Source: Thalassotalea loyana
Lineage (GTDB): Bacteria; Pseudomonadota; Gammaproteobacteria; Enterobacterales; Alteromonadaceae
Length of the DNA: 64,000 nucleotides
NCBI RefSeq assembly: GCF_030161435.1
Contig: NZ_BSSV01000001.1
Span: 992,001-1,056,000 of the forward strand
Reading direction: 5' to 3'
The notes beneath the pieces are model-generated. The model was given only the letters and a program-made list of their open reading frames with translations. It was not told the DNA's origin and searched no databases. The position numbers were made by a program, and so were the translations under genes. Below are positions 8,853 to 17,338 of this stretch, in pieces. Position 1 is the first letter of the stretch. Each line of letters begins with the position of its first letter.

Positions 8853-8863
8853 TCCGTCAGATA

Positions 8864-9175
8864 TTATTCGTCTATCTTAAACTCAAAGTTAGCAATGCTT
8901 GCTGCAAGCTTGTCTGGGTCAATTTTGTATTCCCCAGAAACAATCGCTTTTTTGAGTTGCTCAACTTTTTTCTGATTCACTTCTGGCTCATTAGCTGATT
9001 TTTGCTGTAATTTTGATAGCTGTTGCGCCTGAGGAGTTATTGACACAGAATCTTGACGCGCTTGAGGCGCAGCATTTGTTTGCTGAGCAGATTGCGCTGA
9101 TTGCTGTTTCGCATTTTGATCGGCAACTTTGGTTAATGGGTTTGAATTACCTAAGTTGTTGATATTAATAGCCAT
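8864..9175 (-). CDS. flgM: Anti-sigma-28 factor FlgM
   Basis: A 103-residue protein with a disordered, Q/A-rich N-terminal half and a C-terminal FlgM helix region (VNQKKVEQLKKAIVSGEYKIDPDKLAASIANFE). The pattern KI..LK.AI..GEYKID...LA is the family signature. It binds and silences FliA until it is exported through the finished hook. A near-perfect sigma-28 promoter stands upstream, which gives the known feedback loop. FliA itself is outside the window. Confidence 0.92.
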   Translation of the reverse strand: MAININNLGNSNPLTKVADQNAKQQSAQSAQQTNAAPQARQDSVSITPQAQQLSKLQQKSANEPEVNQKKVEQLKKAIVSGEYKIDPDKLAASIANFEFKIDE

Positions 9176-9215
9176 AACTAATTCCTAAAGGCAAAGTAAA
9201 AACTTTTCTATCTTT

Positions 9216-9242
9216 TTATCGACTCAAAGCAAAAAAACTTTA
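9216..9242 (-). promoter_or_regulatory. Sigma-28 promoter for flgM-flgN
   Basis: Read on the minus strand: TAAAGTTT (9242-9235), an 11-base spacer, and GTCGATAA (9223-9216). Consensus is TAAAGTTT-N11-GCCGATAA, so there is one mismatch. It starts directly after the flgA stop codon and lies 40 bases before flgM. Confidence 0.85.
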
Positions 9243-9249
9243 GCTTTTT

Positions 9250-9942
9250 TTATAGCGTTATTTCAACATTATTAATTGCTGAAACTCTACCAGAGATAAC
9301 CTTGCCAGAGCGTGTGTTTCTCACCCTCACTTGGTCACCTAAACTACCGTTAGATAATGCAACGCCAGTCGCTTTAACACTAAAACTACCAGAACTTGCC
9401 TTAATAGTCACGTTTTCGCCACTACAGACTAGGCAGATATTCTTGGTGTATATGGCTCTGCCTCTTGCGATGTTTCGCTTAGCTTTAGCCCCTATGATTG
9501 TCGCCATGCTTTCTAAAACCGAGCCTCGAATGCTATGACTATCGATATACTTCACTGCCAAATTGTCTGATGACAAAACCGTGCCTTTACCGATATGCGT
9601 TGTTGCAACGACAACAGGCAGCTGAGTACTTACTTTTACAGCAATAAAAAGGTGCCAAGGTATTGAATCTTTGCAAGTTATTTTAACATTTACATTTCTA
9701 CCATAAGATTTTTCGGGTATATTTGCCGTTAAAGGTGAAGAACATGGCCTAATGTTAATACGACGATCAAGTTTTGTTGGTAAAATGTTAACCTTACCGT
9801 TTTGTGGTAATTCATGGTTATTTTCAACAAAGTCCTTGGCAAATTGCTCGATATATTCATGATCAAATTCTGTCGCCAAACAAGAACTAGCAAAAAATAA
9901 TAATAAACTGCTAAGTAATGAGAATAACTTTAAATTTTTCAT
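9250..9942 (-). CDS. flgA: P-ring assembly chaperone FlgA
   Basis: A periplasmic SAF-domain protein that helps FlgI form the P-ring. From the ATG at 9942 it has 230 residues with a signal peptide MKNLKLFSLLSSLLLFFASSCLA. The C-terminal half holds the SAF domain (VVVATTHIGKGTVLSSDNL, then the IGAKAKRNIARGRAIY region), and the end shows the usual VKATGVALSNGSLGDQVRVRN pattern. A longer reading frame opens at 10008, but that ATG falls inside the spacer of a good sigma-70-type promoter and would put 22 extra residues before the signal peptide. I therefore use 9942, although its ribosome site is weak. Confidence 0.88.
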   Translation of the reverse strand: MKNLKLFSLLSSLLLFFASSCLATEFDHEYIEQFAKDFVENNHELPQNGKVNILPTKLDRRINIRPCSSPLTANIPEKSYGRNVNVKITCKDSIPWHLFIAVKVSTQLPVVVATTHIGKGTVLSSDNLAVKYIDSHSIRGSVLESMATIIGAKAKRNIARGRAIYTKNICLVCSGENVTIKASSGSFSVKATGVALSNGSLGDQVRVRNTRSGKVISGRVSAINNVEITL

Positions 9943-9993
9943 AAATATTACTGCTATTTTCTTAGGGAATTTAAAATACTCGTCTATGCTTAA

Positions 9994-10022
9994 GATATTC
10001 TTGGGCACAGACCAAGTGTCAA
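9994..10022 (-). promoter_or_regulatory. Sigma-70-type promoter for flgA
   Basis: On the minus strand TTGACA (10022-10017, perfect -35) is followed after exactly 17 bases by AATATC (9999-9994). Predicted transcripts begin near 9987, downstream of the upstream in-frame ATG at 10008. This supports 9942 as the flgA start. Confidence 0.6.
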
Positions 10023-10114
10023 AAAAATTACGTTAAATAGAACTTCTAGTAGTATTTATCAAGAAACGTGCCTGATTGCTAAAGATGCAATGAGAGTTTA
10101 AATAAGAGGTTTAT

Positions 10115-11044
10115 ATGGCTGGTATTCTAGATTCGGTAAATCAACGCACACAGTTGGTTGGGCAAAACAGGTTAGAACTACTATTGTTCAAGCTTGTCGG
10201 GCCTCAACGTTTTGGCATCAACGTATTTAAAGTACGTGAGGTGTTACAGTGCCCGCCGCTTACTGCATTTCCTCATCAAGATTCATATATCAAAGGTGTG
10301 GCTCATATTCGTGGCCAAACGATATCGGTTATCGATTTAAGCAAAGCAACCGGTGGCCCTGAAATTGTTCAAACAGATAACTCATTTATTATCATTGCTG
10401 AGTACAACCGTGCAGTTCAAGGCTTTTTAGTCGCTGGAGTTGAGCGAATTATTAATATTCGTTGGCAAGATATTTTACCGCCGCCAGAAGGTGCAGGTAA
10501 ATCAAATTACTTAACAGCGGTTACTGAAATTGAAGGCGAAATGGTCTCTATTTTAGATGTTGAGAAAATCTTAAATGAGATAAACCCTGTTTCTACAGAG
10601 TTAAGCGAAGAGGTTGCCGATACTACGGTCGGTGAAAGTGTTGGCGATAAACTGGTTATGATAGCCGATGACTCAACGGTTGCTCGTAATCAAGTAAAAA
10701 GAGCACTAGAGCCACTTGGTTTGAATATGGTGTTAGCAAAAAATGGTCAAGACGCCCTAGATCAACTTAATGCAATAGCAGATACCTGTGAGAGAAGTAT
10801 TACTGAAAAAGTTGCACTGTTAATCTCGGATATCGAGATGCCTGAAATGGATGGTTATACGCTGACGGCAGAAATTAAGAGCCAAGAGCGATTAAATACG
10901 ATGCCCGTTATATTGCATACATCGTTAAGTGGTGTATTTAATAATGCTATGGTTGAAAAGGTTGGGGCGGAAGACTTTATTCCAAAGTTCCACCCAGACG
11001 AATTAGCGACTGCGGTTAAAAAATGGTTGAACCTAGAAGAATAA
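10115..11044 (+). CDS. cheV: Chemotaxis coupling/response protein CheV
   Basis: A 309-residue CheW-receiver fusion. Residues ~15-160 form the CheW domain that docks to receptors and CheA (FGINVFKVREVLQ, HIRGQTISVIDL). Residues ~180-305 form a receiver domain with the acidic pair D185/D186 and phospho-acceptor D239 in LISDIEMPEMDG. CheV acts at the chemoreceptor array, probably as an adaptor and phosphate sink. Its position just before cheR and the flg genes is standard in Vibrio, Shewanella and relatives. The ribosome site AAGAGG is well placed. Confidence 0.93.
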   Translation: MAGILDSVNQRTQLVGQNRLELLLFKLVGPQRFGINVFKVREVLQCPPLTAFPHQDSYIKGVAHIRGQTISVIDLSKATGGPEIVQTDNSFIIIAEYNRAVQGFLVAGVERIINIRWQDILPPPEGAGKSNYLTAVTEIEGEMVSILDVEKILNEINPVSTELSEEVADTTVGESVGDKLVMIADDSTVARNQVKRALEPLGLNMVLAKNGQDALDQLNAIADTCERSITEKVALLISDIEMPEMDGYTLTAEIKSQERLNTMPVILHTSLSGVFNNAMVEKVGAEDFIPKFHPDELATAVKKWLNLEE

Positions 11045-11064
11045 CCGTTGAAGTGAAGTAAGCG

Positions 11065-11886
11065 ATGCCAAAACAATTAGACGATAGAAGTTACAGTCAG
11101 TTTCGAACTTTTCTAGAGCAGCAGTGTGGAATTGTGCTGGGTGAAAACAAACAGTATTTAGTCAAAAGTCGGCTAGCGCCTTTGATGGCTAAATTTGACA
11201 TTTCTTCATTAGAAGACTTAGTTAATAGCACTCTTAACCCGTCACAACGACAATTGCGGGCAGCGGTCATTGACGCAATGACAACGAATGAAACGCTTTG
11301 GTTTCGTGATGACTATCCGTTTGAATTGCTAAAAACCAAAATATTGCCGGAGCTTGCTAAAAAGAAATCTTCAATCAAGATTTGGTCTGCGGCAAGTTCA
11401 TCAGGGCAAGAACCCTATTCACTTGCAATGTGTGTGCTGGAATTTCAGCAAAAAAATCCAGGGGCACTTAAGCAGGCACAAATCATTGGGACAGACATTT
11501 CTGAAACCATGTTAGAGCATTGTCGTTACGGCCACTATGATTCGTTAGCGTTGTCACGTGGCCTCTCTATGGAAAGAAAACGCCAGTTTTTTGAAAATGG
11601 TGATAATGGCATGATGAAAGTCAAAGATAATGTGAAAAAGCTTGTCAACTTTAGACACCTAAACTTGTTAAATAGTTATAGTTTGCTCGGTAAGTTTGAT
11701 TTGGTCTTTTGCCGTAATGTACTTATCTATTTTTCACCGGAAGTGAAGAGTAAAATCATTTCTCAAATACATGGCGTATTAAACCCCGAATGTTACCTTG
11801 TGTTAGGCGCGTCTGAGTCTTTATCGGGCATCAATCAGGACTTTTCAATGGTGAGGTGTAATCCTGGCATCCTCTATCAAAAATAA
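11065..11886 (+). CDS. cheR: Chemoreceptor methyltransferase CheR
   Basis: A 273-residue SAM-dependent methyltransferase that methylates glutamates of chemoreceptors. The N-terminal helical domain (YSQFRTFLEQQCGIVLGENKQ...) is followed by the SAM fold: IKIWSAASSSGQEPYSLAM (motif I region), IIGTDISETML (motif II) and FDLVFCRNVLIYF. It lies 20 bases after cheV, so the two are co-transcribed, and a strong terminator ends the pair before flgB. Length is normal. Confidence 0.95.
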   Translation: MPKQLDDRSYSQFRTFLEQQCGIVLGENKQYLVKSRLAPLMAKFDISSLEDLVNSTLNPSQRQLRAAVIDAMTTNETLWFRDDYPFELLKTKILPELAKKKSSIKIWSAASSSGQEPYSLAMCVLEFQQKNPGALKQAQIIGTDISETMLEHCRYGHYDSLALSRGLSMERKRQFFENGDNGMMKVKDNVKKLVNFRHLNLLNSYSLLGKFDLVFCRNVLIYFSPEVKSKIISQIHGVLNPECYLVLGASESLSGINQDFSMVRCNPGILYQK

Positions 11887-11906
11887 ATTGTAGTCAGTAA
11901 ATAAGG

Positions 11907-11942
11907 ATGGGGTAGCGTGATTTCACGCTACCCCATTTTTTT
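11907..11942 (+). terminator. Rho-independent terminator after cheR
   Basis: A perfect 12-bp stem TGGGGTAGCGTG/CACGCTACCCCA (11908-11919 and 11924-11935) with a 4-base loop is followed by T9. It insulates cheVR from the flgB promoter. Confidence 0.95.
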
Positions 11943-11954
11943 TTGACGCATCTC

Positions 11955-11971
11955 TTGGCACAAAAATTGAA
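11955..11971 (+). promoter_or_regulatory. Sigma-54 promoter for flgBCDE (GA variant)
   Basis: TTGGCAC at 11955-11961 provides the -24 GG (11957-11958). Ten bases later the -12 dinucleotide is GA rather than GC (11969-11970) within TTGAA. Spacing is exact. It stands 33 bases before the flgB ATG and right after the cheR terminator. Confidence 0.7.
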
Positions 11972-12003
11972 TCTTCGAAAATAAGAATTTTTGGAGAATG
12001 ATT

Positions 12004-12402
12004 ATGGCTATTAGTTTTGAGAAAGCATTTGGGCTACATGCACAAGGCATGCTTGTTCGATCAAAACGTGCTGAAGTGATCGCTAGTAACATCGCAAATG
12101 CCGATACACCTGGCTATAAAGCACAAGGCATGGATTTTAAAGCGGCAATGTCTGCGGCGGCAAAAAATCAACAAATGAATATGGCTCGCACTAATGAAAA
12201 ACACTTCAATACTAACATGTCATTGAACGATGGTGTTGAATATCGCGTTCCAAATCAACCAGATACGGGTGATGGTAATACCGTTGATGTACAAGTGGAA
12301 CGAAACTTGTATCTCCAAAACTCATTAGAGTATCAAGCAAGCGTTCAATTTCTGAATTCAAAGATTAAAGGCTTGAAGAAAGCGATCACTGGAGGTCAAT
12401 AA
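12004..12402 (+). CDS. flgB: Flagellar proximal rod protein FlgB
   Basis: A 132-residue proximal rod protein, exported through the flagellar type III system. The conserved rod/hook N-terminal motif is present (RAEVIASNIANADTPGYKAQGMDF), and the C-terminal helix (LEYQASVQFLNSKIKGLKKAI) is typical. An in-frame ATG two codons earlier (11998) touches the TTGGAGA ribosome site. The ATG at 12004 has normal spacing and gives the usual MAISFEKAFG start. First gene of flgBCDE. Confidence 0.95.
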   Translation: MAISFEKAFGLHAQGMLVRSKRAEVIASNIANADTPGYKAQGMDFKAAMSAAAKNQQMNMARTNEKHFNTNMSLNDGVEYRVPNQPDTGDGNTVDVQVERNLYLQNSLEYQASVQFLNSKIKGLKKAITGGQ

Positions 12403-12404
12403 TT

Positions 12405-12824
12405 ATGAGTTTATTTAATGTCTTCGACATCAGTGGCGCGGGTATGAGCGCACAATCAGTAAGATTAAATACGACGGCAAGTAACATTGCCAATGCGGAT
12501 AGTGTTAGCAGTAGTATTGATCAAACTTACCGTGCAAGACACCCAGTTTTTGCCGCTGAGATGCAAAAAGCTGCCGATGGGCAAGATCAGTCCGTTAGTG
12601 TTCAAGTACTGGGTATTGTTGAGAGTGATAAGCCACTAAATGTGGAATATCAGCCCGATCACCCAATGGCGGATAAAGATGGTTACATCTACAAGCCAAA
12701 CGTCAATGTGATCGAGGAAATGACAAATATGATCTCTGCATCGCGCTCTTACCAAACGAATGTTCAGTTAGCAGAGTCTGCTAAAAACATGGTTAATAAA
12801 ACATTACTGCTAGGTCAGCGTTAA
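12405..12824 (+). CDS. flgC: Flagellar proximal rod protein FlgC
   Basis: A 139-residue rod protein. It has the N-terminal rod signature (MSAQSVRLNTTASNIANADS) and a C-terminal helix with EMTNMISASRSYQTNVQLAESAKNM, the shared flagellar rod/hook end motif. It begins two bases after the flgB stop, so translation is coupled. It stacks with FlgB, FlgF and FlgG in the periplasmic rod. Standard length. Confidence 0.96.
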   Translation: MSLFNVFDISGAGMSAQSVRLNTTASNIANADSVSSSIDQTYRARHPVFAAEMQKAADGQDQSVSVQVLGIVESDKPLNVEYQPDHPMADKDGYIYKPNVNVIEEMTNMISASRSYQTNVQLAESAKNMVNKTLLLGQR

Positions 12825-12837
12825 TTAGGAGTTAAAA

Positions 12838-13530
12838 ATGGTTGATTCAGTTAACGGTAGTAACGGTTTAGGCGGATTATATTGGCAAGAAGAACAAGTT
12901 GATGTCGCCGATGAAGCCGATAATGGCATGCTTACGCAGGAAGACTTTTTTGCCTTATTGACAAAAGAGTTGGCGTATCAGGATCCGACAAAACCGGTAG
13001 AGAACAATGAAATGATCTCTCAAATGACAGCATTCTCGACTACTGACGGTGTTTCACAACTTAATGAAAAGTTTGAAAACTTTGCCACGCAGATGTCGTC
13101 AAGCCAAGCTTTACAAGCTTCTTCATTAGTCGGTCAAAGTGTCTTAGTTAATGACAATACCTTTGGCATTACTGAGGGACAAGCTGCGAAAGGTAAGCTA
13201 GTAGCAGATGCACCTGCGAGCAATGTATTTATCTATGTTGAGAATACGGTTGGTGAAATCGTTCAAACAGTTCCTGTAGGAAATGTCGCTCAAGGCGAAT
13301 TTACTTTTGAGTGGAATGGTAAGGACTCTAATGGCGATCCAGCACCAGAGGGGGCTTACAGATTTAGAATTGCGGGTTTAGTTGATGGTGAAGCATCAGA
13401 ATTACCGGCAATGACATATCGCAAAGTTGATAGTGTCACGCTTGCGGGGGCTGGCGGCGCTATTATGTTAAATCTTAACGGCGGCAGCTCAATGGCGTTA
13501 TCAGACGTTGTTGAGGTTTCCGAGAGTTAA
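12838..13530 (+). CDS. flgD: Hook assembly scaffold FlgD
   Basis: A 230-residue hook cap protein. The N-terminal export region contains QEDFFALLTKELAYQDPTKPVENNEMISQMTAFST, the FlgD hallmark (FL.LL..QL..QDP..P). A FlgD Ig-like domain follows (GNVAQGEFTFEWNGKDSNGDPAPEGAYRFRI). It caps the growing hook so that FlgE can polymerise and is later discarded. It lies between flgC and flgE with short gaps. Confidence 0.95.
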   Translation: MVDSVNGSNGLGGLYWQEEQVDVADEADNGMLTQEDFFALLTKELAYQDPTKPVENNEMISQMTAFSTTDGVSQLNEKFENFATQMSSSQALQASSLVGQSVLVNDNTFGITEGQAAKGKLVADAPASNVFIYVENTVGEIVQTVPVGNVAQGEFTFEWNGKDSNGDPAPEGAYRFRIAGLVDGEASELPAMTYRKVDSVTLAGAGGAIMLNLNGGSSMALSDVVEVSES

Positions 13531-13554
13531 ACAGAATTAAAGATAGGTGGACTT

Positions 13555-14934
13555 ATGTCATTTAATATTGCACTTAGTGGTTTAAATGCCGCACAGAAAG
13601 ATTTAGATGTTACTTCAAACAACATTGCAAACGTTAATACTACAGGCTTTAAAGAATCTCGAGCTGAGTTTGTTGATGTCTATGCATCATCGTTATTATC
13701 ATCGGGTAAAACCAAAGTGGGTGACGGTGCGTTAACAGCAGACGTAGCACAACAATTCTCTCAAGGTAGTATTCGTTTTACTAACAACGAATTAGATTTA
13801 GCGATTACGGGTAATGGCTTCTTTGCTACAGTACCTGAAATTGACAGCTTAGAAACGTCATACACACGTGCTGGTGAATTCAAATTAAACTCAGAAAACT
13901 TCGTTGTTAATTCAAACGGTGGACACTTATTGGGTTTCCCTGTAAACGCTGATGGTTCGTCTGCTTCTGTAAGTTTAAGTACTGCAGAGCCAATTCGTGT
14001 ACCAACTTCATCAGGTGCACCAACACAAACGAGCGAAGTTGATATTCGTATGAACTTACCGGCAGGTGACTCATATATTACAAACTCGCCAGACAACTTC
14101 GACCCAACAGACCCGTTAACATACAACCACTCTACGTCAGTGACGGTGTTTGATTCATTAGGTGATAGTCACGTGATGACTTACTACTTCATCAAAGATG
14201 ATCCAGCGACAAACCCAAATGAATGGCTAGTTTTCTCGGCGGTTGACGGTATTCCTGTTGATATTCAAGATCCAGCAGCTGATGCGGTTGCCGATGGTCG
14301 TGTTGCCGGTGCTATTTCAGGTATTAATGGTGGTGCACTTGTTGGTGCTCGTTTACAGTTCAGTTTTGGCGGTGATTTCCAAGGGCAACTTCCGCCATTA
14401 GCCCTAGGTGGTATTGTCACAGAACAATTAGGTACGACAATTTTATCTAACGGTGCTGATAACACTCAGACCATCGCGATCGATTTCAATTTAGATGCTG
14501 TAGGGCCAAACGCTAATGAACCGACACAGTTTGCTTCAAACTTTGAAGTAACGGCGTTAGAGCAAGACGGTTTAGCCGTAGGTCGATTAACCGGTTTGGA
14601 TATTGGTACTGATGGTCTTATCCGAGCAACATACTCTAACGGTACGTCTGAGCCGTTATCGCGTATTGCGTTAGTTAGTTTTGCCAATGTTCAAGGTTTA
14701 ACACAAATTGGTGGTACGTCTTGGAAAGAAAGTATTGTTTCAGGCGAAGCTCTAGCTGGTGAAGCTGGCTCGGGGACTTTTGGTACGATCAACTCGTCAG
14801 CGTTAGAGCAATCAAACGTTAACTTAACGGCTGAGTTAATTGACTTAATTTCCGCACAACGAAACTTCCAGGCTAACTCTCGTTCATTGGAAGTTGACAA
14901 CCAGTTAAACCAAACAATCTTACAGATTCGATAA
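13555..14934 (+). CDS. flgE: Flagellar hook protein FlgE
   Basis: A 459-residue hook subunit. N-terminal MSFNIALSGLNAAQKDLDVTSNNIANVNTTGFKESRAEF and C-terminal ELIDLISAQRNFQANSRSLEVDNQLNQTILQIR are the conserved D0 segments. The middle (about 90-380) is the variable hook core with TRAGEFKLN and YTYF-type strands. Length matches FlgE of polar-flagellated gammaproteobacteria. Last gene of the flgBCDE unit, followed by a strong terminator. Confidence 0.96.
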   Translation: MSFNIALSGLNAAQKDLDVTSNNIANVNTTGFKESRAEFVDVYASSLLSSGKTKVGDGALTADVAQQFSQGSIRFTNNELDLAITGNGFFATVPEIDSLETSYTRAGEFKLNSENFVVNSNGGHLLGFPVNADGSSASVSLSTAEPIRVPTSSGAPTQTSEVDIRMNLPAGDSYITNSPDNFDPTDPLTYNHSTSVTVFDSLGDSHVMTYYFIKDDPATNPNEWLVFSAVDGIPVDIQDPAADAVADGRVAGAISGINGGALVGARLQFSFGGDFQGQLPPLALGGIVTEQLGTTILSNGADNTQTIAIDFNLDAVGPNANEPTQFASNFEVTALEQDGLAVGRLTGLDIGTDGLIRATYSNGTSEPLSRIALVSFANVQGLTQIGGTSWKESIVSGEALAGEAGSGTFGTINSSALEQSNVNLTAELIDLISAQRNFQANSRSLEVDNQLNQTILQIR

Positions 14935-14950
14935 TTACATCAATCTATTG

Positions 14951-14980
14951 AAAAGGCAGAGCACCCGCTCTGCCTTTTTT
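14951..14980 (+). terminator. Rho-independent terminator after flgE
   Basis: A perfect 12-bp stem AAAAGGCAGAGC/GCTCTGCCTTTT (14951-14962 and 14967-14978) with loop ACCC runs into a T-rich tail. Confidence 0.94.
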
Positions 14981-15020
14981 ATTTGTATCAAAGGCAAGAT
15001 CTTAATACTCCCTTCCTAAC

Positions 15021-15037
15021 TTGGCATCTGTTTTGCA
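15021..15037 (+). promoter_or_regulatory. Sigma-54 promoter for flgF-flgL
   Basis: TTGGCATCTGTTTTGCA: GG at 15023-15024, exactly ten bases, GC at 15035-15036. It lies 38 bases before flgF and after the flgE terminator, so it should drive the whole flgFGHIJKL run. Confidence 0.9.
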
Positions 15038-15074
15038 TTTACCTTAGTAAGATAACTAACGAAGAGAATTTGCT

Positions 15075-15818
15075 ATGGATAAGATGCTGTATATCGCCAT
15101 GAGCGGTGCAAAACAAAATATGCATGCTTTATCGGTAACTGCCAATAACTTAGCAAACGCAAAGACAACGGGCTTTAAAGCTGACATGGCTCAAGCTAGA
15201 ACGATGCAAGCATTTGGTGAAGGTATGCCAACACGTGTTTTTGCGATGACGGAGCGAGCTAGCCAAAACTTTGACAGTGGTTCATTGATCACAACAAACC
15301 GCCCATTGGATATTGCTATTCAAGGTGATGGATTTTTTGCGGTACAAGCTGCTGATGGCTCAGAAGCATATTCTCGAAATGGTAATTTACGTTTAACTGA
15401 GCAAGGTGCACTAGAAACTAATGAAGGTGAATTAGTACTTGGCGATGCAGGCCCCATCTTTTTGCCATTGCCAGTAAACAATATTCAAGTTAGTCGCGAT
15501 GGCACTATTTCGATTCAACCTGAAGGTGCTCCTTCATCTATCCAAGAAGAGATTGGTCGAATCAAGTTAGTTAACCCTGATGTAAGAGACATTGAAAAAG
15601 GCAATGACGGTTTATTTCGCCGTAAAGATGGTACACCTGTGCCGCCAGATGCCTTGGTGCAAATTCAAGGTGGCATGCTAGAAAGCAGTAATGTGAATCC
15701 TGTCGGTGAAATGACAGACATGATTGCATTACAGCGCCAATTTGAAATGCAATTGAAGTTAATGAAAACCGCCGAAGAAAATGATTCGGCAGCCGCGAAT
15801 TTATTACGCGCATTCTAA
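15075..15818 (+). CDS. flgF: Flagellar rod protein FlgF
   Basis: A 247-residue rod protein starting MDKMLYIAMSGAKQNMHALSVTANNLANAKTTGFKAD. It has the hook/rod core motif PLDIAIQGDGFFAVQ and the C-terminal VGEMTDMIALQRQFEMQLKLMKTAEEND. FlgF builds the proximal rod between FlgC and FlgG. Normal length, first gene after its own sigma-54 promoter, 14 bases before flgG. Confidence 0.96.
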   Translation: MDKMLYIAMSGAKQNMHALSVTANNLANAKTTGFKADMAQARTMQAFGEGMPTRVFAMTERASQNFDSGSLITTNRPLDIAIQGDGFFAVQAADGSEAYSRNGNLRLTEQGALETNEGELVLGDAGPIFLPLPVNNIQVSRDGTISIQPEGAPSSIQEEIGRIKLVNPDVRDIEKGNDGLFRRKDGTPVPPDALVQIQGGMLESSNVNPVGEMTDMIALQRQFEMQLKLMKTAEENDSAAANLLRAF

Positions 15819-15832
15819 TTAAGAGGTAAATT

Positions 15833-16621
15833 ATGAACCCAGCATTATGGATCAGTAAAACAGGCTTAGATGCGCAAACTAAAGACATTGCCGTAATTTC
15901 TAATAACTTAGCGAATGCGAGTACGGTGGGTTACAAGAAAAGTCGCGCAGTTTTCGAAGACCTTTTATATCAAACAATCAATCAACCTGGTGGTCGCACC
16001 GCACAAGATAGTCAAGCCCCGTCAGGCTTGATGTTAGGTGCAGGGACAAAAGTTGTTGCAACACAAAAAGTCCATACCCAAGGCGACATGTTAACCACTG
16101 ATAATTCACTTGATTTAATGATTCAAGGTGAAGGCTTTTTTGAGATTTTATTACCCGATGGGACATCCTCATATAGCCGTAATGGCCAATTTATGATGGA
16201 TGAAGAAGGTAACGTAGTAACGCCAGGCGCGGGCTATTTGCTTAACCCTCAAATTACAGTACCAGAAGATGCTATCGAGATAATGGTATCGCAAGACGGT
16301 GAAGTTTCGGTGCGTTTACAAGGTCAGGCTGATAACGCCGTGATTGGACAAATAAATACCGTTAATTTCGTTAACCCGACGGGCTTGGAGCCTATTGGTC
16401 AAAACTTATTCGTTGAAACCGCAGTAAGTGGTGCACCACAAGAGGGGACGCCTGGGTTAGAAGGTTTCGGGATGATAGTGCAAGGTGCACTTGAAACATC
16501 TAACGTAAATACGACAGAAGAGCTTGTTAACTTGATTGAATCTCAACGTGTTTACGAAATGAACTCAAAAGTTATCTCTGCCGTTGACCAAATGTTGAGT
16601 TATATCAATCAACAACTTTAG
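15833..16621 (+). CDS. flgG: Distal rod protein FlgG
   Basis: A 262-residue distal rod subunit. It has the conserved MNPALWISKTGLDAQTKDIAVISNNLANASTVGYKKSRA start, the SLDLMIQGEGFFEILLPDG core and the ETSNVNTTEELVNLIESQRVYEMNSKVISAVDQML end. It forms the rod section that passes through the P and L rings encoded just downstream. The length is the family standard (~260), and an AAGAGG ribosome site precedes it. Confidence 0.97.
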   Translation: MNPALWISKTGLDAQTKDIAVISNNLANASTVGYKKSRAVFEDLLYQTINQPGGRTAQDSQAPSGLMLGAGTKVVATQKVHTQGDMLTTDNSLDLMIQGEGFFEILLPDGTSSYSRNGQFMMDEEGNVVTPGAGYLLNPQITVPEDAIEIMVSQDGEVSVRLQGQADNAVIGQINTVNFVNPTGLEPIGQNLFVETAVSGAPQEGTPGLEGFGMIVQGALETSNVNTTEELVNLIESQRVYEMNSKVISAVDQMLSYINQQL

Positions 16622-16634
16622 TTGGGGTGATGTT

Positions 16635-17321
16635 ATGAAAAAATTACTGTTACCTTTATCTGCAATTATTTTGCTAAGTGCCTGCTCAGCAACAGATGAG
16701 CGTGCCAAAATTTTACCCGATGATCCGGAATTCGCGCCAATCATGCCGGTAGCAGAAGAAGCGCCATTAGTACCAACAGGCTCACTTTTTAAACCGAACT
16801 ACATTAATAATATTTATTCTGACTCCAAAGCACACCGGGTGGGTGACATTATTTCAGTCATTCTATCTGAAAGTACGCAAGCACAAAAAAATGCTAAAAC
16901 TGAATTAAAGAAAGAGAACGATGCTACCTTATCGCCTATTGTTGGGTTAGGTGGTGTGCCGGCAACAATCAACGGCAACTCTATTCAGTTTGCTTATGAT
17001 CAAGACTCCAATTTCAAGGGGGATTCAAAAGCCGACCAAAGTAATAGCCTTAGTGGCAATATTTCAGTTCACGTTTTAAGAGTATTACCAAACGGCAATT
17101 TGATGATTCGAGGTGAAAAGTGGTTAACCTTGAACAATGGCGATGAGTATATTCGCCTAACAGGGATTATTCGTTCGAAGGACATTAGTTCAACAAATAC
17201 TATTTTGTCGAGCAAAGTGGCTAATGCTCGAATTCAATATTCAGGCACTGGAACGTTCTCAGATATCCAACAACAGGGTTGGTTGTCTCGATTTTTCTCA
17301 AGTAAGTGGTGGCCGTTGTAA
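16635..17321 (+). CDS. flgH: L-ring lipoprotein FlgH
   Basis: A 228-residue outer-membrane lipoprotein that forms the L-ring bushing. The signal peptide [17 protein letters not shown] ends in a clear lipobox with cysteine at 17. The core contains [27 protein letters not shown] and the [32 protein letters not shown] strands typical of FlgH. It is followed by flgI with a short gap. Confidence 0.96.
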   Translation: MKKLLLPLSAIILLSACSATDERAKILPDDPEFAPIMPVAEEAPLVPTGSLFKPNYINNIYSDSKAHRVGDIISVILSESTQAQKNAKTELKKENDATLSPIVGLGGVPATINGNSIQFAYDQDSNFKGDSKADQSNSLSGNISVHVLRVLPNGNLMIRGEKWLTLNNGDEYIRLTGIIRSKDISSTNTILSSKVANARIQYSGTGTFSDIQQQGWLSRFFSSKWWPL

Positions 17322-17338
17322 ATCGACGGGAGATTATT